A program made the translations under genes and the position numbers. Under the pieces are notes generated by a model. That model did no database searches. It saw nothing but the letters and a program-made list of their open reading frames with translations, and was not told the origin of the DNA. This document shows, one piece after another, positions 30,959 to 40,178 of a DNA stretch of 64,000 nt; positions within the stretch are counted from its first letter, which is position 1, and each line of letters starts with the position of its first letter. This DNA is from CALMKX01 sp036274895. Its GTDB lineage: Bacteria; Acidobacteriota; Thermoanaerobaculia; Multivoradales; SZUA-115. The stretch is from contig DASUEU010000056.1 in NCBI GenBank assembly GCA_036274895.1, forward strand, positions 1-64,000. Direction: 5' to 3'.

Positions 30959-32904
30959 TGCGAGCCCTGATCGCGAGTGAGCTGATCCGCTACCGCCCCC
31001 TCGCCGTGGGGGTCGCCCTCGCCCACCTGGTGGTCCTGCGCCTGGCTGCCACTCTCTCCCCCCTCTTCGCCCCGGACCTGGCCAAGCTGGGCCTCGCCCT
31101 GCTCGTCTACGCCGCCCTCGGCCTCGCCCTGGGCCTCTTCCAGCTGGGTTCGGCCCGGCGTCCCGGCCAGTGGACCTTCCTGATCCACCGGCCGCTGTCC
31201 CCCGGACGGATCTTCGGGGCCCTGACCGCGGCCGGCCTGCTGCTGCTGGCCGGGGTGGTGGCCCTGCCGCTGCTGGCGATGACCCTCTGGTTCGACCTCG
31301 CCACGCCGCAGTGGGTGGACGGCCGCCACTACCCCCTCGGCCTCTACGCCTGGGGGATCGCCGCCGGCTGCTACCTGCTCGGCGCGTTCGTGGCCCTGGC
31401 CCGCAGCCGGGCGGCCTTCCTCGCCGGGGTCCTGGTGCTCTTCTTCCTGACCCGCGAGGCACCGGGCCTGTCGGTCTTCGTGCCCCTGCTCCTGGTGCTG
31501 GCCTGGCTCGGGCTGCTCGCCCGGGCGGCCTTCAAGCCGGACCTCGGCACCCCTCTCTCCCGGCCCGGGGCCGTGGTGGCGAGCGCGCTGCCCATCGGCT
31601 ACGCCCTCTTCCGCGGCTGCGCCGCCGCCGTGCTGGTGGCGAGCTCGCTGGGCACCAGCGTCGCCGAGAAGGGCATCGGGGGCTTTTCGAGCTTCGCCTG
31701 GAACGACTACTTCCCGGCGGGCACCAAGGACCACGTGGACTACCTCGATGAGCGCAGTGCCCTCGAGCACGGCCTGGCAGCAGCCGACGCCGACCCGGCC
31801 CTGGCCGAGCGGCGCCGCCACCTGCGCGCCCAGCTGCCGCTGGCGAGCGTCCTCGAGCTGCCCCCACGGGGCATCGAGCGCTGGGCCGAGCGCCACCAGC
31901 TGATGCTCGGCGACGGCCGGCACGACCTCTACGATGACGAGACCGGCGTGCGCTGGAGCTTCCAGCACGCTCCGATGCTCTTCCAGGGACTGGACGGACG
32001 CACCGGTGAGGCCGTGGGCTGGTTGGGGCTCGCCGGGCCGGTGCCGGGGCCGGTGGCGAGCGTCCCCGCCGGCCAGCGCTTCCCCGAGGTGCCGTACACC
32101 GACGGCGAGCGCCTGGTCTTCACCCGCAACAAGATCTGGCAGGTGGACTTCACCCGCGCCGCCGTGGACCTGCGCTTCGAGCTACCGCCGGGCGAGACGC
32201 TGCGCACGCCCGTCGCGGCGGCGGAGACCTTCGTGGTGGCGGCGTCGGATCGCACCCTCTACTTCTTCGAGCCGCGGGACCTGAAGCGCCCCGGCGTGCG
32301 GGTCGAGCCCTCGGTCCGCGTGGCCCTGCCGGCAGAGGCGCGGCACATCGCTCGCACCCTGGTGGCCGAGCTGGTGGACGGCTACCTCGTCACCTTCGTG
32401 CTCGGGCGGCAGAGCGAGCAGGATCGCCACCGGGCCGAGCAGGTGGTGGTGGAGGTGGGCTTCGACGGCCGCCACGAGGTGGTGGCCCGGCGCCCCCTCG
32501 GCCAGGGCTTCCCGGCCTGGCACCGGCACCGCGGCTTCTGGCTCTCGCCCTTCTTCCAGACCGCCCACGACCTGGCCTGGACGGCGATCGCCCCACGGCG
32601 CGACGCACGGGTGACGCTCGGGGAGATGGCGGCGAATCCCCCGCCCTCCGGCGTGCTGGCCCTGGCCGGCCTGGTGGCCCTGGTCTCCGCCGCGGGCACC
32701 GGTTGGGCGGCGAAGCGCCGCGGCCTCGCCCCCCGCCAGCGACTGGCCTGGACGGCCGGGGCCCTCCTGCTCGGCCTGCCCGGGTTGCTGGCCTTCCTGG
32801 CCCTGACGGCCAAGGACGAGGCCCTCGACCTGCCGGCCCCCGAGAAGGGCCGGCGGCCCCTCGCCATGCCCCGCCTGGCCGGGGAGCAAGGGGGGCGGGC
32901 GTGA
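30958..32904 (+). CDS. ABC transporter membrane protein with large extracytoplasmic domain
   Basis: The protein has 648 residues. About six membrane segments occupy residues 1-235 (for example AGLLLLAGVVALPLLAMTLW). A hydrophilic domain follows (about 240-560, with beta-rich stretches such as RLVFTRNKIWQVDFTRAAVD and TLYFFEPRDL). Two more membrane segments lie near the end (VLALAGLVALVSAAG; GALLLGLPGLLAFLAL). The soluble part looks like beta-propeller strands. Its start overlaps the ATPase stop (TGATG). It is likely the permease of the exporter. The cargo is unknown. Confidence 0.75.
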   Translation: MRALIASELIRYRPLAVGVALAHLVVLRLAATLSPLFAPDLAKLGLALLVYAALGLALGLFQLGSARRPGQWTFLIHRPLSPGRIFGALTAAGLLLLAGVVALPLLAMTLWFDLATPQWVDGRHYPLGLYAWGIAAGCYLLGAFVALARSRAAFLAGVLVLFFLTREAPGLSVFVPLLLVLAWLGLLARAAFKPDLGTPLSRPGAVVASALPIGYALFRGCAAAVLVASSLGTSVAEKGIGGFSSFAWNDYFPAGTKDHVDYLDERSALEHGLAAADADPALAERRRHLRAQLPLASVLELPPRGIERWAERHQLMLGDGRHDLYDDETGVRWSFQHAPMLFQGLDGRTGEAVGWLGLAGPVPGPVASVPAGQRFPEVPYTDGERLVFTRNKIWQVDFTRAAVDLRFELPPGETLRTPVAAAETFVVAASDRTLYFFEPRDLKRPGVRVEPSVRVALPAEARHIARTLVAELVDGYLVTFVLGRQSEQDRHRAEQVVVEVGFDGRHEVVARRPLGQGFPAWHRHRGFWLSPFFQTAHDLAWTAIAPRRDARVTLGEMAANPPPSGVLALAGLVALVSAAGTGWAAKRRGLAPRQRLAWTAGALLLGLPGLLAFLALTAKDEALDLPAPEKGRRPLAMPRLAGEQGGRA

Positions 32905-32937
32905 GGGGGGTGGTGTGGGTGGTGGTGCTGGAGCTGG

Positions 32938-33203
32938 CTTCCTCGTTCCCACGCTCGGCGTGGGAAGGCAGGCCGCGAGGGGCTGAAGCCCCACGCTACG
33001 TAGACACGTCCCTCCGGGACCAGGGAGAGCCATCCCCCGTCGCGAAGCGACGTGGTTACGTAGCGTGGGGCTTCCAGCCCCTCGCGGCGTGCGGGAGCAG
33101 CCGGAGGCCACCGAGCGTGGGAACCAGGGAAAGGCCGGCTTCCTCCGGAACCCCTCTCCCGGACGGGAGGCAGGGGAGGGTCGGAAGAGGGGCAGGGGTG
33201 AGG
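32938..33203. repeat. cluster of dispersed palindromic repeats running into the S9 peptidase start
   Basis: A CCCACGC-nnn-GCGTGGG unit (about 32948) is followed by a large hairpin whose 30-base arms (32973-33002 and 33057-33087; GAGGGGCTGAAGCCCCACGC) pair with one bulge. Family A copy 2 lies at about 33141-33203. This replaces the normal upstream region of the S9 gene. Confidence 0.75.
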
Positions 33204-35123
33204 GTCCCCCTCGACCTCTACCTCGAGCAACCCCGCATCCGCGAGGCCGTGCTCTCCCCGGCCGGAGACCGTGTCGCCGCCCTGCTGCGCGAGCCCCGGG
33301 GCGTGAGCGTGTGGGTGATCGACCTCGCCGCCGGCGGGCGGCGGGAGAAGCGCTTCGAGAGCCGCATGGTCGAGCGGCTCCACTGGTCCGCGGACGGTGA
33401 GGGGCTGGTGCTCGAGACCGTGGACCGCCTGGCCTTCCTCCCCCTCGCCGGCGGCCGGCCGACCCTGTTCCTGCACCTCGATCCGCTGCGCGAGCAGCGC
33501 TTCTCGGGAATCGACCTGACCCATCCCCGTCACGTGCTGGTGAGCGAGAAGGAAGCCGAGGGACGGTTCCGCCTGCTGCGGGTGGGGGTGGACGGCGGCA
33601 CGGAGGTGGTCTTCGCGGGGGACCAGCCCATCCGCCGCTTCGTCCTGGACCGCGAGGGGCGCCTGCGGGTGCTCCTGCGCGCGGCCGAGGCCGCGGGCGG
33701 CCGCCCCGAGCTGGTGGTCGAGCGGGTCGATGGCCAGGGCCGCCGCGAGGCGCTGCGCTGCGACGCCCTCGACGCCTGCGAGCCCCTGGCCGTGGACGGC
33801 TCGGGCCGGGTGCTGGTACGCGCCCGCCTCGATGGCGACTTGCTGCGGCTGTGGGCCGTCGACCCCGCGACCGGCGCCCGCGAGCCCCTGACGGCGGACC
33901 CCGAAGGCTTCGCCGACCTGCGCACGGTCGAGCTCGACGCGCAGAGCGGCCGGCCGCTCGCCGCCGTCTACGACACTGACCGCCGCCGGATCTACGGCCT
34001 CGACGCCGAGGTCGAAGGCCACCTCGCTCCCCTGCGCCGCCGCTTCGGGGAGGCTAGCCTCGACCTCCAGGGCCGGGCGGGCGGGCCTTTCTGGTTGCTG
34101 CTCGAGGCCGGCCCCCGGCTCCAGCACCCCCGCTACCACCTCTACCACCCCGCCGCAAAGAGGCTGGTACCTTTTCTCGAGGCCGAGCGCGCCAGCGTGC
34201 CGATGCTGCCGGAGGGCCGGCTGGTGGCACCGCGGGCCGTATCCTGGCGGGCCAGCGACGGCATGCTGCTCCACGGCTGGCTCACCACTCCGGCCGGCGT
34301 GGACCCGCGCACGGTGCCGCTGGTGGTACGGGTGCACGGCGGGCCGTGGAACCACGTGCGCTCGGGCTGGAGCGCCCTGACCCAGCTGCTGGTGGAGCGC
34401 GGCTACGCGGTCTTCGAGCCGAACTTCCGCGCCTCGACCGGCTACGGCCTGGCCTACACCACAGCAGCCAAGGGAGACTTCGGCAACGGCCGGGTGCAGG
34501 GGGACATCCTCGACGGCCTCGACGCCCTGCACGCCCAGGGCATCGGGGATCCGCAGCGCGTGGCGATCGTCGGCCACTCCTTCGGCGGCTTCTCCACCCT
34601 GGGCGGCCTGGCGTTCACCCCCAAGCGGTTCCGCGCGGGGGTCGCCTCGGCGCCGTCGATCGACCTGCTGCGCACCCTTTCCGACCTCGACGAGGAGGAG
34701 CTGCAGGGCAATGGGCTGCCGCTCAAGCGGGTGGTCGAGCAGCTGATCGCCTTCGAGGATCCGCGGGTGGCCACCGAGCTGCGCCGCAAGTCCCCCGAGG
34801 CCCACCTGGCCGCGACCGAGCGCCCGCTGCTGATCTTCGCCGGCGGCCAGGACGAGAGGGTGGACGTCGTGGACGTGCAGCACTACGCCCAGGCCCTCCA
34901 CGACCTCGGCCGGGACGTCACCCTGGTGGTCGACGAGACCCAAGGCCACAACTTCGAGACCCGCCTCGCGATGCGTGCCTACCTCACCCTGACCGAGCGG
35001 TTCCTCGGCAAGCACCTGGGCGTGGCGATGGAGCAAGAGGAAGACCCGGAGGTCGAGACCTACCTGCGAGGCGTGGTGCGGCTGGGGGGCGGGTGGATTG
35101 CCACCTCAGACGAAGCGCCCTAG
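33198..35123 (+). CDS. S9 family prolyl-oligopeptidase-like serine peptidase
   Basis: The protein has 641 residues from the GTG at 33198. A beta-propeller occupies about residues 10-380 and an alpha/beta-hydrolase domain follows (VRVHGGPWNHVRSGW). The triad is Ser in VGHSFGGF, Asp in GGQDERVD and His in TQGHNFETR. The frame is open back to 32703 through palindromic repeats, so any native signal peptide or start has been replaced or lost. The GTG itself lies at the end of repeat family A (GAGGGGCAGGGGTGAGGG), which supplies a purine-rich ribosome-site-like stretch. Secreted relatives carry a signal peptide, which is absent here. Confidence 0.87.
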   Translation: MRVPLDLYLEQPRIREAVLSPAGDRVAALLREPRGVSVWVIDLAAGGRREKRFESRMVERLHWSADGEGLVLETVDRLAFLPLAGGRPTLFLHLDPLREQRFSGIDLTHPRHVLVSEKEAEGRFRLLRVGVDGGTEVVFAGDQPIRRFVLDREGRLRVLLRAAEAAGGRPELVVERVDGQGRREALRCDALDACEPLAVDGSGRVLVRARLDGDLLRLWAVDPATGAREPLTADPEGFADLRTVELDAQSGRPLAAVYDTDRRRIYGLDAEVEGHLAPLRRRFGEASLDLQGRAGGPFWLLLEAGPRLQHPRYHLYHPAAKRLVPFLEAERASVPMLPEGRLVAPRAVSWRASDGMLLHGWLTTPAGVDPRTVPLVVRVHGGPWNHVRSGWSALTQLLVERGYAVFEPNFRASTGYGLAYTTAAKGDFGNGRVQGDILDGLDALHAQGIGDPQRVAIVGHSFGGFSTLGGLAFTPKRFRAGVASAPSIDLLRTLSDLDEEELQGNGLPLKRVVEQLIAFEDPRVATELRRKSPEAHLAATERPLLIFAGGQDERVDVVDVQHYAQALHDLGRDVTLVVDETQGHNFETRLAMRAYLTLTERFLGKHLGVAMEQEEDPEVETYLRGVVRLGGGWIATSDEAP

Positions 35124-35131
35124 CTGAGCAG

Positions 35132-35166
35132 GCTGGGTCAGGCTCGCCCGCGAGAGGTGACCCAGC
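35132..35166. terminator. hairpin between convergent genes
   Basis: GCTGGGTCA and TGACCCAGC are perfect 9-base arms around a GC-rich loop that can itself fold (CTCGC/GCGAG). It stands 9 bases after the S9 stop codon. No T-run is present. Confidence 0.5.
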
Positions 35167-35243
35167 TCCTCCACCCCCGCCGCCAAGAGCTGGGTTTCGG
35201 TGCGCTCGAGCCAGCCTACGGGCCTCCCCAGTAGCCGCGTCCC

Positions 35244-36938
35244 TCACTCCACCCGCTTCGCCGGCACGTCGCGCCCGGCCTGGTGTAGCACCAGGCCGGA
35301 AGCCTTGCCGTCCGCAGGACGCTCGAAGGTGATCCGCACGTCGGCCACCTTGAGGAAGAACTCCAGCTCGCTCTGGGCGAAGAGCTCGGCCTTGGACTGG
35401 CCGGTGGGCTGGACGAAGAGCTGATCGCCTTCGCGGGTGACCACCAGGTTGAAGCCGGGTGCCAGCTCGTAGCTGCCGGCGTAGACGTCGAAGAGGGCCG
35501 AGTCCACCTTCACGGCCTGGCGCTCGCTGGGCAGCGGCTCGTCGGTGCGCACGCCGTAGCCGTCCACCCCCATGCTGGCGAGGAAGTCGAGACCGATCAC
35601 TTTCCCCGTGGCATCTCGCCGGAAGCGCAGTCGGGCGGCGCTGTCGCGGAAGAACAGCTCGTCCTTCGCCGAAGCCGCGATCTCCGCCTTCGCACCGCCG
35701 TTGCGTTGCGAGTAGAGCTTGCCGTTCTCGTGGGTGATGGCGCGCGTGGTCGCGGCGTCGAAGCGGTAGACCGCCACGTACTCGTCGAGCACCTTCGGGT
35801 CGAGCGCCAGGGCCGGCCGCTCCTCGAAGGCCGCGCCGATGGCCTTGGCCGCGATGCCCAGCCCCAGATCCTCGGGGCTGCGCTCCGCCCCGGGGTTGTT
35901 CGACAGGATCGCCACGTAGAGCTTCTCCTCCGGCACCCGCACCACGTGGCTGGAGAAGCCGAAGATGTCGCCGCCGTGCTCGATCACCTTGCGATCGCCG
36001 TATTCGAAAGTATTCCAACCGTAAGCGTAGTGGGCGTTGGCGCCGGAGTTGAGTTTGATCGGCGTGAACATCCGCTCCAAAGTCCGTGGACGCAGCAGAC
36101 GGCCGGAGGCCAGGCCCTGCTCCCACCGCCACAGGTCGTCCACGGTCGAGAACAACGCTCCGGCCGAGTAGGGTTGCGTCATGCTGAGGTAGGCGGCCCG
36201 GCGAAAACCGTTCTCATCCCGGCCATAGCCTTCCGCCCGGCCGGGAATGACCTCGGACTGGCTGCCGTAGCGCGAGCGCTTCATGCCGAGGGGCGCGAAG
36301 ATCTCCCCTTCGACGAACTCCTCGTAGGTCTTGCCAGAAACCTTTTCGATCACGGCGCCGAGGAGGATGTAGGCCGAGTTGTTGTAGGCCCAGCGCTCGC
36401 CAGGCTGGAACTCCAGCGGCTTGTCCTTGAACAGGCCGATGAGCTGCTCGAGGGTGATGTCCTCGCGCACGCGGGGAATCCACTCCGGCAGGCCGGTGTA
36501 GCTGGGGATGCCGGAGACGTGCGTCAACAGGTGATCGATGGTGATCTTGGCGCCGTGGGTGGGATAGTCGGGGAGGTGCTTCGTCACCTCGTCCTCTACG
36601 GAGAGCAGGCCCCGCTCCTCCAGCATCAGGATGGCCGCCGCCGTGAACTGCTTGGTCACCGAGCCGATCTCGAAGACCATGTCCGGCTGGATCGGCACCC
36701 CCAGCTCCAGCTCGGCCAGGCCGTAGCCCTTGCGCAGCAGCACCTCACCGTCCCGCACCACCAGGGCCGCCGCGCCGGGACCATCCGCGGGGTAGTTGGC
36801 GGCGAGCGCCGCGTCCGCATACCGCACCAGCTCATCGTTCGAAGGCGGCGCCGCCACGGCGGAGACCGCCGCCAGCGCCAGCATCAGCAAAGAGGCTCCG
36901 AGGATCCGCATCCCCGGGCCGGGGTTCCGAGGGTTCAT
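35244..36938 (-). CDS. serine hydrolase, class C beta-lactamase family, with DUF3471-like C-terminal domains
   Basis: The protein has 564 residues. A signal peptide (about 10-30) precedes the catalytic domain. The SxxK motif is Ser93-Lys96 in GSVTKQFT, the YxN motif is Tyr185-Asn187 in WAYNNSAY, and HGG stands in for KTG in VIEHGGDIFGF. Two beta-rich DUF3471-type segments follow (LDEYVAVYRF; LFDVYAGSYEL). Such proteins are periplasmic D-amino-acid or ester hydrolases. True beta-lactamase activity is unlikely. The start at 36938 has an AAAGGAG ribosome site, and the ATG seven codons upstream overlaps that site. Confidence 0.9.
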   Translation of the reverse strand: MNPRNPGPGMRILGASLLMLALAAVSAVAAPPSNDELVRYADAALAANYPADGPGAAALVVRDGEVLLRKGYGLAELELGVPIQPDMVFEIGSVTKQFTAAAILMLEERGLLSVEDEVTKHLPDYPTHGAKITIDHLLTHVSGIPSYTGLPEWIPRVREDITLEQLIGLFKDKPLEFQPGERWAYNNSAYILLGAVIEKVSGKTYEEFVEGEIFAPLGMKRSRYGSQSEVIPGRAEGYGRDENGFRRAAYLSMTQPYSAGALFSTVDDLWRWEQGLASGRLLRPRTLERMFTPIKLNSGANAHYAYGWNTFEYGDRKVIEHGGDIFGFSSHVVRVPEEKLYVAILSNNPGAERSPEDLGLGIAAKAIGAAFEERPALALDPKVLDEYVAVYRFDAATTRAITHENGKLYSQRNGGAKAEIAASAKDELFFRDSAARLRFRRDATGKVIGLDFLASMGVDGYGVRTDEPLPSERQAVKVDSALFDVYAGSYELAPGFNLVVTREGDQLFVQPTGQSKAELFAQSELEFFLKVADVRITFERPADGKASGLVLHQAGRDVPAKRVE

Positions 36939-37022
36939 GGGTGGACTCCTTTCATCCACCCACCGATACGGCGGCGGGGCGAGGGGGTTAACAGGGGAAC
37001 AGCCGGGCCAGCTCGATCTCGA

Positions 37023-38915
37023 TCATGCTCCCCCCTCCCCCACCGCCTCGACCACGATCCCGGTCCGCTCGGTGAACCAGCGGCGGGGATGGAGGAGGAT
37101 CCAGTCGCGGTCCTTGCGGTCGAGCTCCAGGCCCAGGGCCCAGCGGCCGTATTGGGCGAGCAGTTGGCCCCGTTTGCCGCCGGGCTCGAGGCGCAGGCGG
37201 GCGTCCAGGCCGAGCTTGCCACCGCGGACGTGGAGGGTCTCGAGATCCAGCCGCTGGCGGGCCACCGAGAGGCGGGCCGTGCCCTCGACCTTGTCGACGG
37301 TGAGGGCCTTCGCCACGAAGAGCGGCCACGATCGCCGCTCGGTCAAGAGGTCGACCAGGGGGCCGGAGTCGCGCAGGCGGACGCGGACGCCGGCTTCGAG
37401 GTAAGGCGTGGCCCGGGGCGTGACGGTCCCCCTCTCGATGGTGAAGGTGCCCCACCAGCCCCGGCTGGGCCGGGCACCTCCCGAGACCGTCACCCCCGCG
37501 AGCCGCACGGTGGTGCCGTCCAGCCCGAAACGGCGGGCGGGTAGGTCGGCGCTCGAGACCACGGTCGCGATCTCGAGGTCGCCGGCGAGGCGCAGCCTCT
37601 CGAAGGCGAGCACCGCCCGCGGCGCCGAGATGCGCAGCGAGCCCGTGCCCTGGCGGCCGTCCGGGCTCTCGAAACGCGCGGCGACCTCGGCGCGACCGCT
37701 CAGGATCGCGAGACCCAGCCGGGCCGGCAGGTGGACGTTGTAGGTGCGCAGGTCCGCCACCTCGCCGGCCGGGAAGTCCACCCACACGCCGCCCAGCCGG
37801 AGGGCGCCGTCCAGCCGCCGGTCGGTGGTGGCCAGCCTGACGGAAAGCTCTTTGCCCACCAGGTAGGGGTCGGCCTCGCCCTCGCGTCGCACGGCGAAGC
37901 TCGGCAGCCGGGCCGCCAGCTCCAGGCCGGCCGCCCCTTCGGGCACGCTCCAGACGAGGCTGCCGGCGCCCGTGGCGTGGTAGCCCAGCACCCACACGTC
38001 GAGGGGGCGCGGCATCAGCTCGAAGGAGCTGCCGGGCCGCATCTCTCCGGCCTCGAGCCCGGCCGCGAGGCGAAACGGCCCTTCACCGCCCCGCAAGCGC
38101 AGCCACTCGACGCTGCCCAGCCAGGGGTCGAGGATGGAGAGATCGGCCAGGCCGCCGTCGAGCGTGACCCGGCCGCTGGTGTGGGGAGCGAGCTGCCAGC
38201 CCCGCTCGTCGCGGTAGCGATAGGGCGTCAGCGCCACGTCCAGCCGGCCGCCCAGGGCATCGGCCGCCAGCCGGTCGCCAACGTGGACCTGGCCTTCCTC
38301 GACGACCAGGGTCGAGGGGAAGACCTCGGCCGTCTCGCCGAGCCGCACGCGGAAGCCGCCGCTCGCCGACAGGCGGCCGGTGAGGCGAACGACGTCCAGC
38401 CAGATCTCCCGCACCCCCGTGAAGGAGACGTCGGCGAGCTCGACCTCGAAGCGTCGCCGCGCCTCGGTTCCTCTCGGCACCACCTCGATCTCCGGCAGCG
38501 AGGGCAGCGCGGCCTCGACCTCCGGGGGCCGCGGCGGCTGGTCGCGCCGGGTGAGGCGCAAGTCGATACCGTCGCCGCGGGCCCCGGAGAGCACGAGCCG
38601 CCGCCCGAGCAGCGCGGGCAGGGAGATCCAGCCACTCGCCCGGTCGGCGTGGAGCCACCAGTCCAGCCGCGGGGTCTGCCCCCGCAGCTCGAGCTGGGTG
38701 GCCCGCCAGAAGCCGGGAAAGGGGCTGAAGAGGCACTCGGCGGTGATGCGGGTCTTGCGGTGGGGTGCCCGGACCAACCGGGCGAAGCTCTCGGAACGCA
38801 GGTAGGCGTTGGCCGCCACCAGGTAGAGACCCTCGAGGAGCAGGGCGCCCGCCAGGACCAGGCCGAGGACCCGGACCAGGCGCCGCCCGCGGCGCGGAAG
38901 CTGGGGTTCGCTCAT
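37023..38915 (-). CDS. AsmA-like membrane-anchored protein
   Basis: The protein has 630 residues. One N-terminal membrane anchor (VRVLGLVLAGALLLEGLYLV) is followed by a long beta-strand-rich domain with AsmA/DUF748-style pieces (GQTPRLDWWLHADRASGWIS, RLSVARQRLDLETLHVRGGK, GLDARLRLEPGG). Proteins of this type bridge the inner membrane and periplasm and are linked to lipid transport. The family placement here is by general architecture. It is followed after 84 bases by the serine hydrolase gene. Confidence 0.65.
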   Translation of the reverse strand: MSEPQLPRRGRRLVRVLGLVLAGALLLEGLYLVAANAYLRSESFARLVRAPHRKTRITAECLFSPFPGFWRATQLELRGQTPRLDWWLHADRASGWISLPALLGRRLVLSGARGDGIDLRLTRRDQPPRPPEVEAALPSLPEIEVVPRGTEARRRFEVELADVSFTGVREIWLDVVRLTGRLSASGGFRVRLGETAEVFPSTLVVEEGQVHVGDRLAADALGGRLDVALTPYRYRDERGWQLAPHTSGRVTLDGGLADLSILDPWLGSVEWLRLRGGEGPFRLAAGLEAGEMRPGSSFELMPRPLDVWVLGYHATGAGSLVWSVPEGAAGLELAARLPSFAVRREGEADPYLVGKELSVRLATTDRRLDGALRLGGVWVDFPAGEVADLRTYNVHLPARLGLAILSGRAEVAARFESPDGRQGTGSLRISAPRAVLAFERLRLAGDLEIATVVSSADLPARRFGLDGTTVRLAGVTVSGGARPSRGWWGTFTIERGTVTPRATPYLEAGVRVRLRDSGPLVDLLTERRSWPLFVAKALTVDKVEGTARLSVARQRLDLETLHVRGGKLGLDARLRLEPGGKRGQLLAQYGRWALGLELDRKDRDWILLHPRRWFTERTGIVVEAVGEGGA

Positions 38916-39027
38916 GGAGTCGAAAGCAGAGGCATTCTACGTCCCGCTCGCCGGCAGCGCGCGGGGCGCCGCCCCGCCATGACGAGCAAAAACGTCGCTA
39001 TCTAACAGTAGTTACGTTCATGCAGTC

Positions 39028-39056
39028 TTGAGTCCGTTACACTGACCTGCTACCCT
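39028..39056 (+). promoter_or_regulatory. candidate promoter for the small secreted protein gene
   Basis: TTGAGT (39028-39033), a 17-base spacer and TACCCT (39051-39056) stand about 85 bases ahead of the start codon at 39142. The region is less G/C-rich than its surroundings. Confidence 0.5.
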
Positions 39057-39141
39057 GAATCAGCGTTTCTGTTGGGCAGCGTCGAAGTTGGCGACTCCGG
39101 GCTCCGGGAATGGCTCTCGGTGCTCTTTCGAGGAGGTTCTC

Positions 39142-39954
39142 ATGAGGCACAAGGTCTCGCTTCTCGTCGTGGCTCTCGCTCTGCTGACCGCGCCCGTGCT
39201 CACTGCCGACACCGTGATCACCCGGGGCATCGACGCCTTCACCACTCCGGCGGACGGCAGCACCTTCGTCAGCTTCGCCAACAACCCCCTGCCGGCGGGG
39301 TTCTTCTGTGAAGGCTCGGCGCCGTTCACCGGCACCGTCGCCTTGAAGGGCAAGGCGATCGCCACCGACTCGAAGAAGCTCCCCGCCTTCGACACCGTCG
39401 TCGAGCGGCTCGACGACGCCGCCTTCAACGAGCAGGGCGTGGCCCTGACCCGCGTCCGCCTGAGCGCTCTGTCGCTGGTCGGCACGGCCCCGGTCCAGAC
39501 CTCCTGCGGCAAGTATCGCGTGGTGGCCGGCCTCAACGGCCAGCAGCGCGAGACCGTGATGCGCATCACCCGCGAGAACGAGCTGGGCGGCACCTACGTC
39601 TCCCCGCTGGCGGTGGACACCAAGGTCATCTTCGTGCCGATCCAGGGCAACACCTCGCCCCGGCGCACGGTCAGCGTCAGCATCAACTTCCCCAGCCACG
39701 CCCCGACCCCGTGGGCTTTGGCGCGCGCCCCCGAGGGGGCCCTGCAGCGGCCGTTCCTGATCGACACCAACGGTGACGGTCACCCCGAGACCTCGGTCAA
39801 CGGTTCCGGCAACTTCCTCCCCGGTGTCCGCCACACCGGCAGCGGCATCCGGGCGGGTGCCGGTGGCACCTACATCTGCCACGACAGCGGCACGGGCGAG
39901 GAACACTGCTACTGGTCCTCGTGCGGCGGCGACTACATCTGCCTCGAGCCCTGA
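39142..39954 (+). CDS. secreted protein with cysteine-rich C-terminus, unknown function
   Basis: The protein has 270 residues. A signal peptide (LLVVALALLTAPVLTA) is followed by a beta-rich region (AFTTPADGSTFVSFANNPLP, YRVVAGLNGQQRETVMRITR) and a short tail with four cysteines (TYICHDSG, EEHCYW, SSCGGDYICLEP). The start has the ribosome site GAGGAGG. Own promoter and terminator mark it as a single-gene unit. No named family was recognised, and similar proteins are likely lineage-specific. Confidence 0.72.
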   Translation: MRHKVSLLVVALALLTAPVLTADTVITRGIDAFTTPADGSTFVSFANNPLPAGFFCEGSAPFTGTVALKGKAIATDSKKLPAFDTVVERLDDAAFNEQGVALTRVRLSALSLVGTAPVQTSCGKYRVVAGLNGQQRETVMRITRENELGGTYVSPLAVDTKVIFVPIQGNTSPRRTVSVSINFPSHAPTPWALARAPEGALQRPFLIDTNGDGHPETSVNGSGNFLPGVRHTGSGIRAGAGGTYICHDSGTGEEHCYWSSCGGDYICLEP

Positions 39955-39961
39955 GCGAAGA

Positions 39962-39990
39962 GGGCGGCCACGGGGGGGCCGCCCCTTTTT
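39962..39990 (+). terminator. intrinsic terminator
   Basis: GGGCGGCC and GGCCGCCC form a perfect 8-base stem with a 7-base loop, followed by CTTTTT. It begins 8 bases after the stop codon of the secreted protein. A decayed copy without the T-run occurs at about 40156. Confidence 0.85.
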
Positions 39991-39999
39991 ACGTCATCC

Positions 40000-40175
40000 C
40001 GACCGGAGCCTGCTCAGCAGGCGTAGCGGAGGGATCTCTTCCTCGCGGCACCACTCCCAGGGAGATCCCTCGGCTACGGGCCTTCGGCCCTTCGCTCGGG
40101 ATGACGGCGGGGTGGTAGGGGCAGGCCCCCGTGCCTGCCCCATCCCCGGCGAAGAGGGCGGCCACGGGGGGTCCG
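40000..40175. repeat. dispersed repeat cluster
   Basis: The unit AGATCCCTCGGCTACGGGCC to CTCGGGATGAC (about 40062-40104) matches 1936-1980. It is followed by GGGGCAGGCCCCCGTGCCTG, a palindromic unit, and a decayed copy of the terminator hairpin. It fills the space between convergent genes. Confidence 0.65.
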
Positions 40176-40178
40176 CTC

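Noticed and set aside
35244..36938. True class C beta-lactamase
   Set aside because: The SxxK and YxN motifs are present, but the protein has HGG in place of KTG and extra DUF3471-like domains, as in periplasmic esterase/peptidase relatives.
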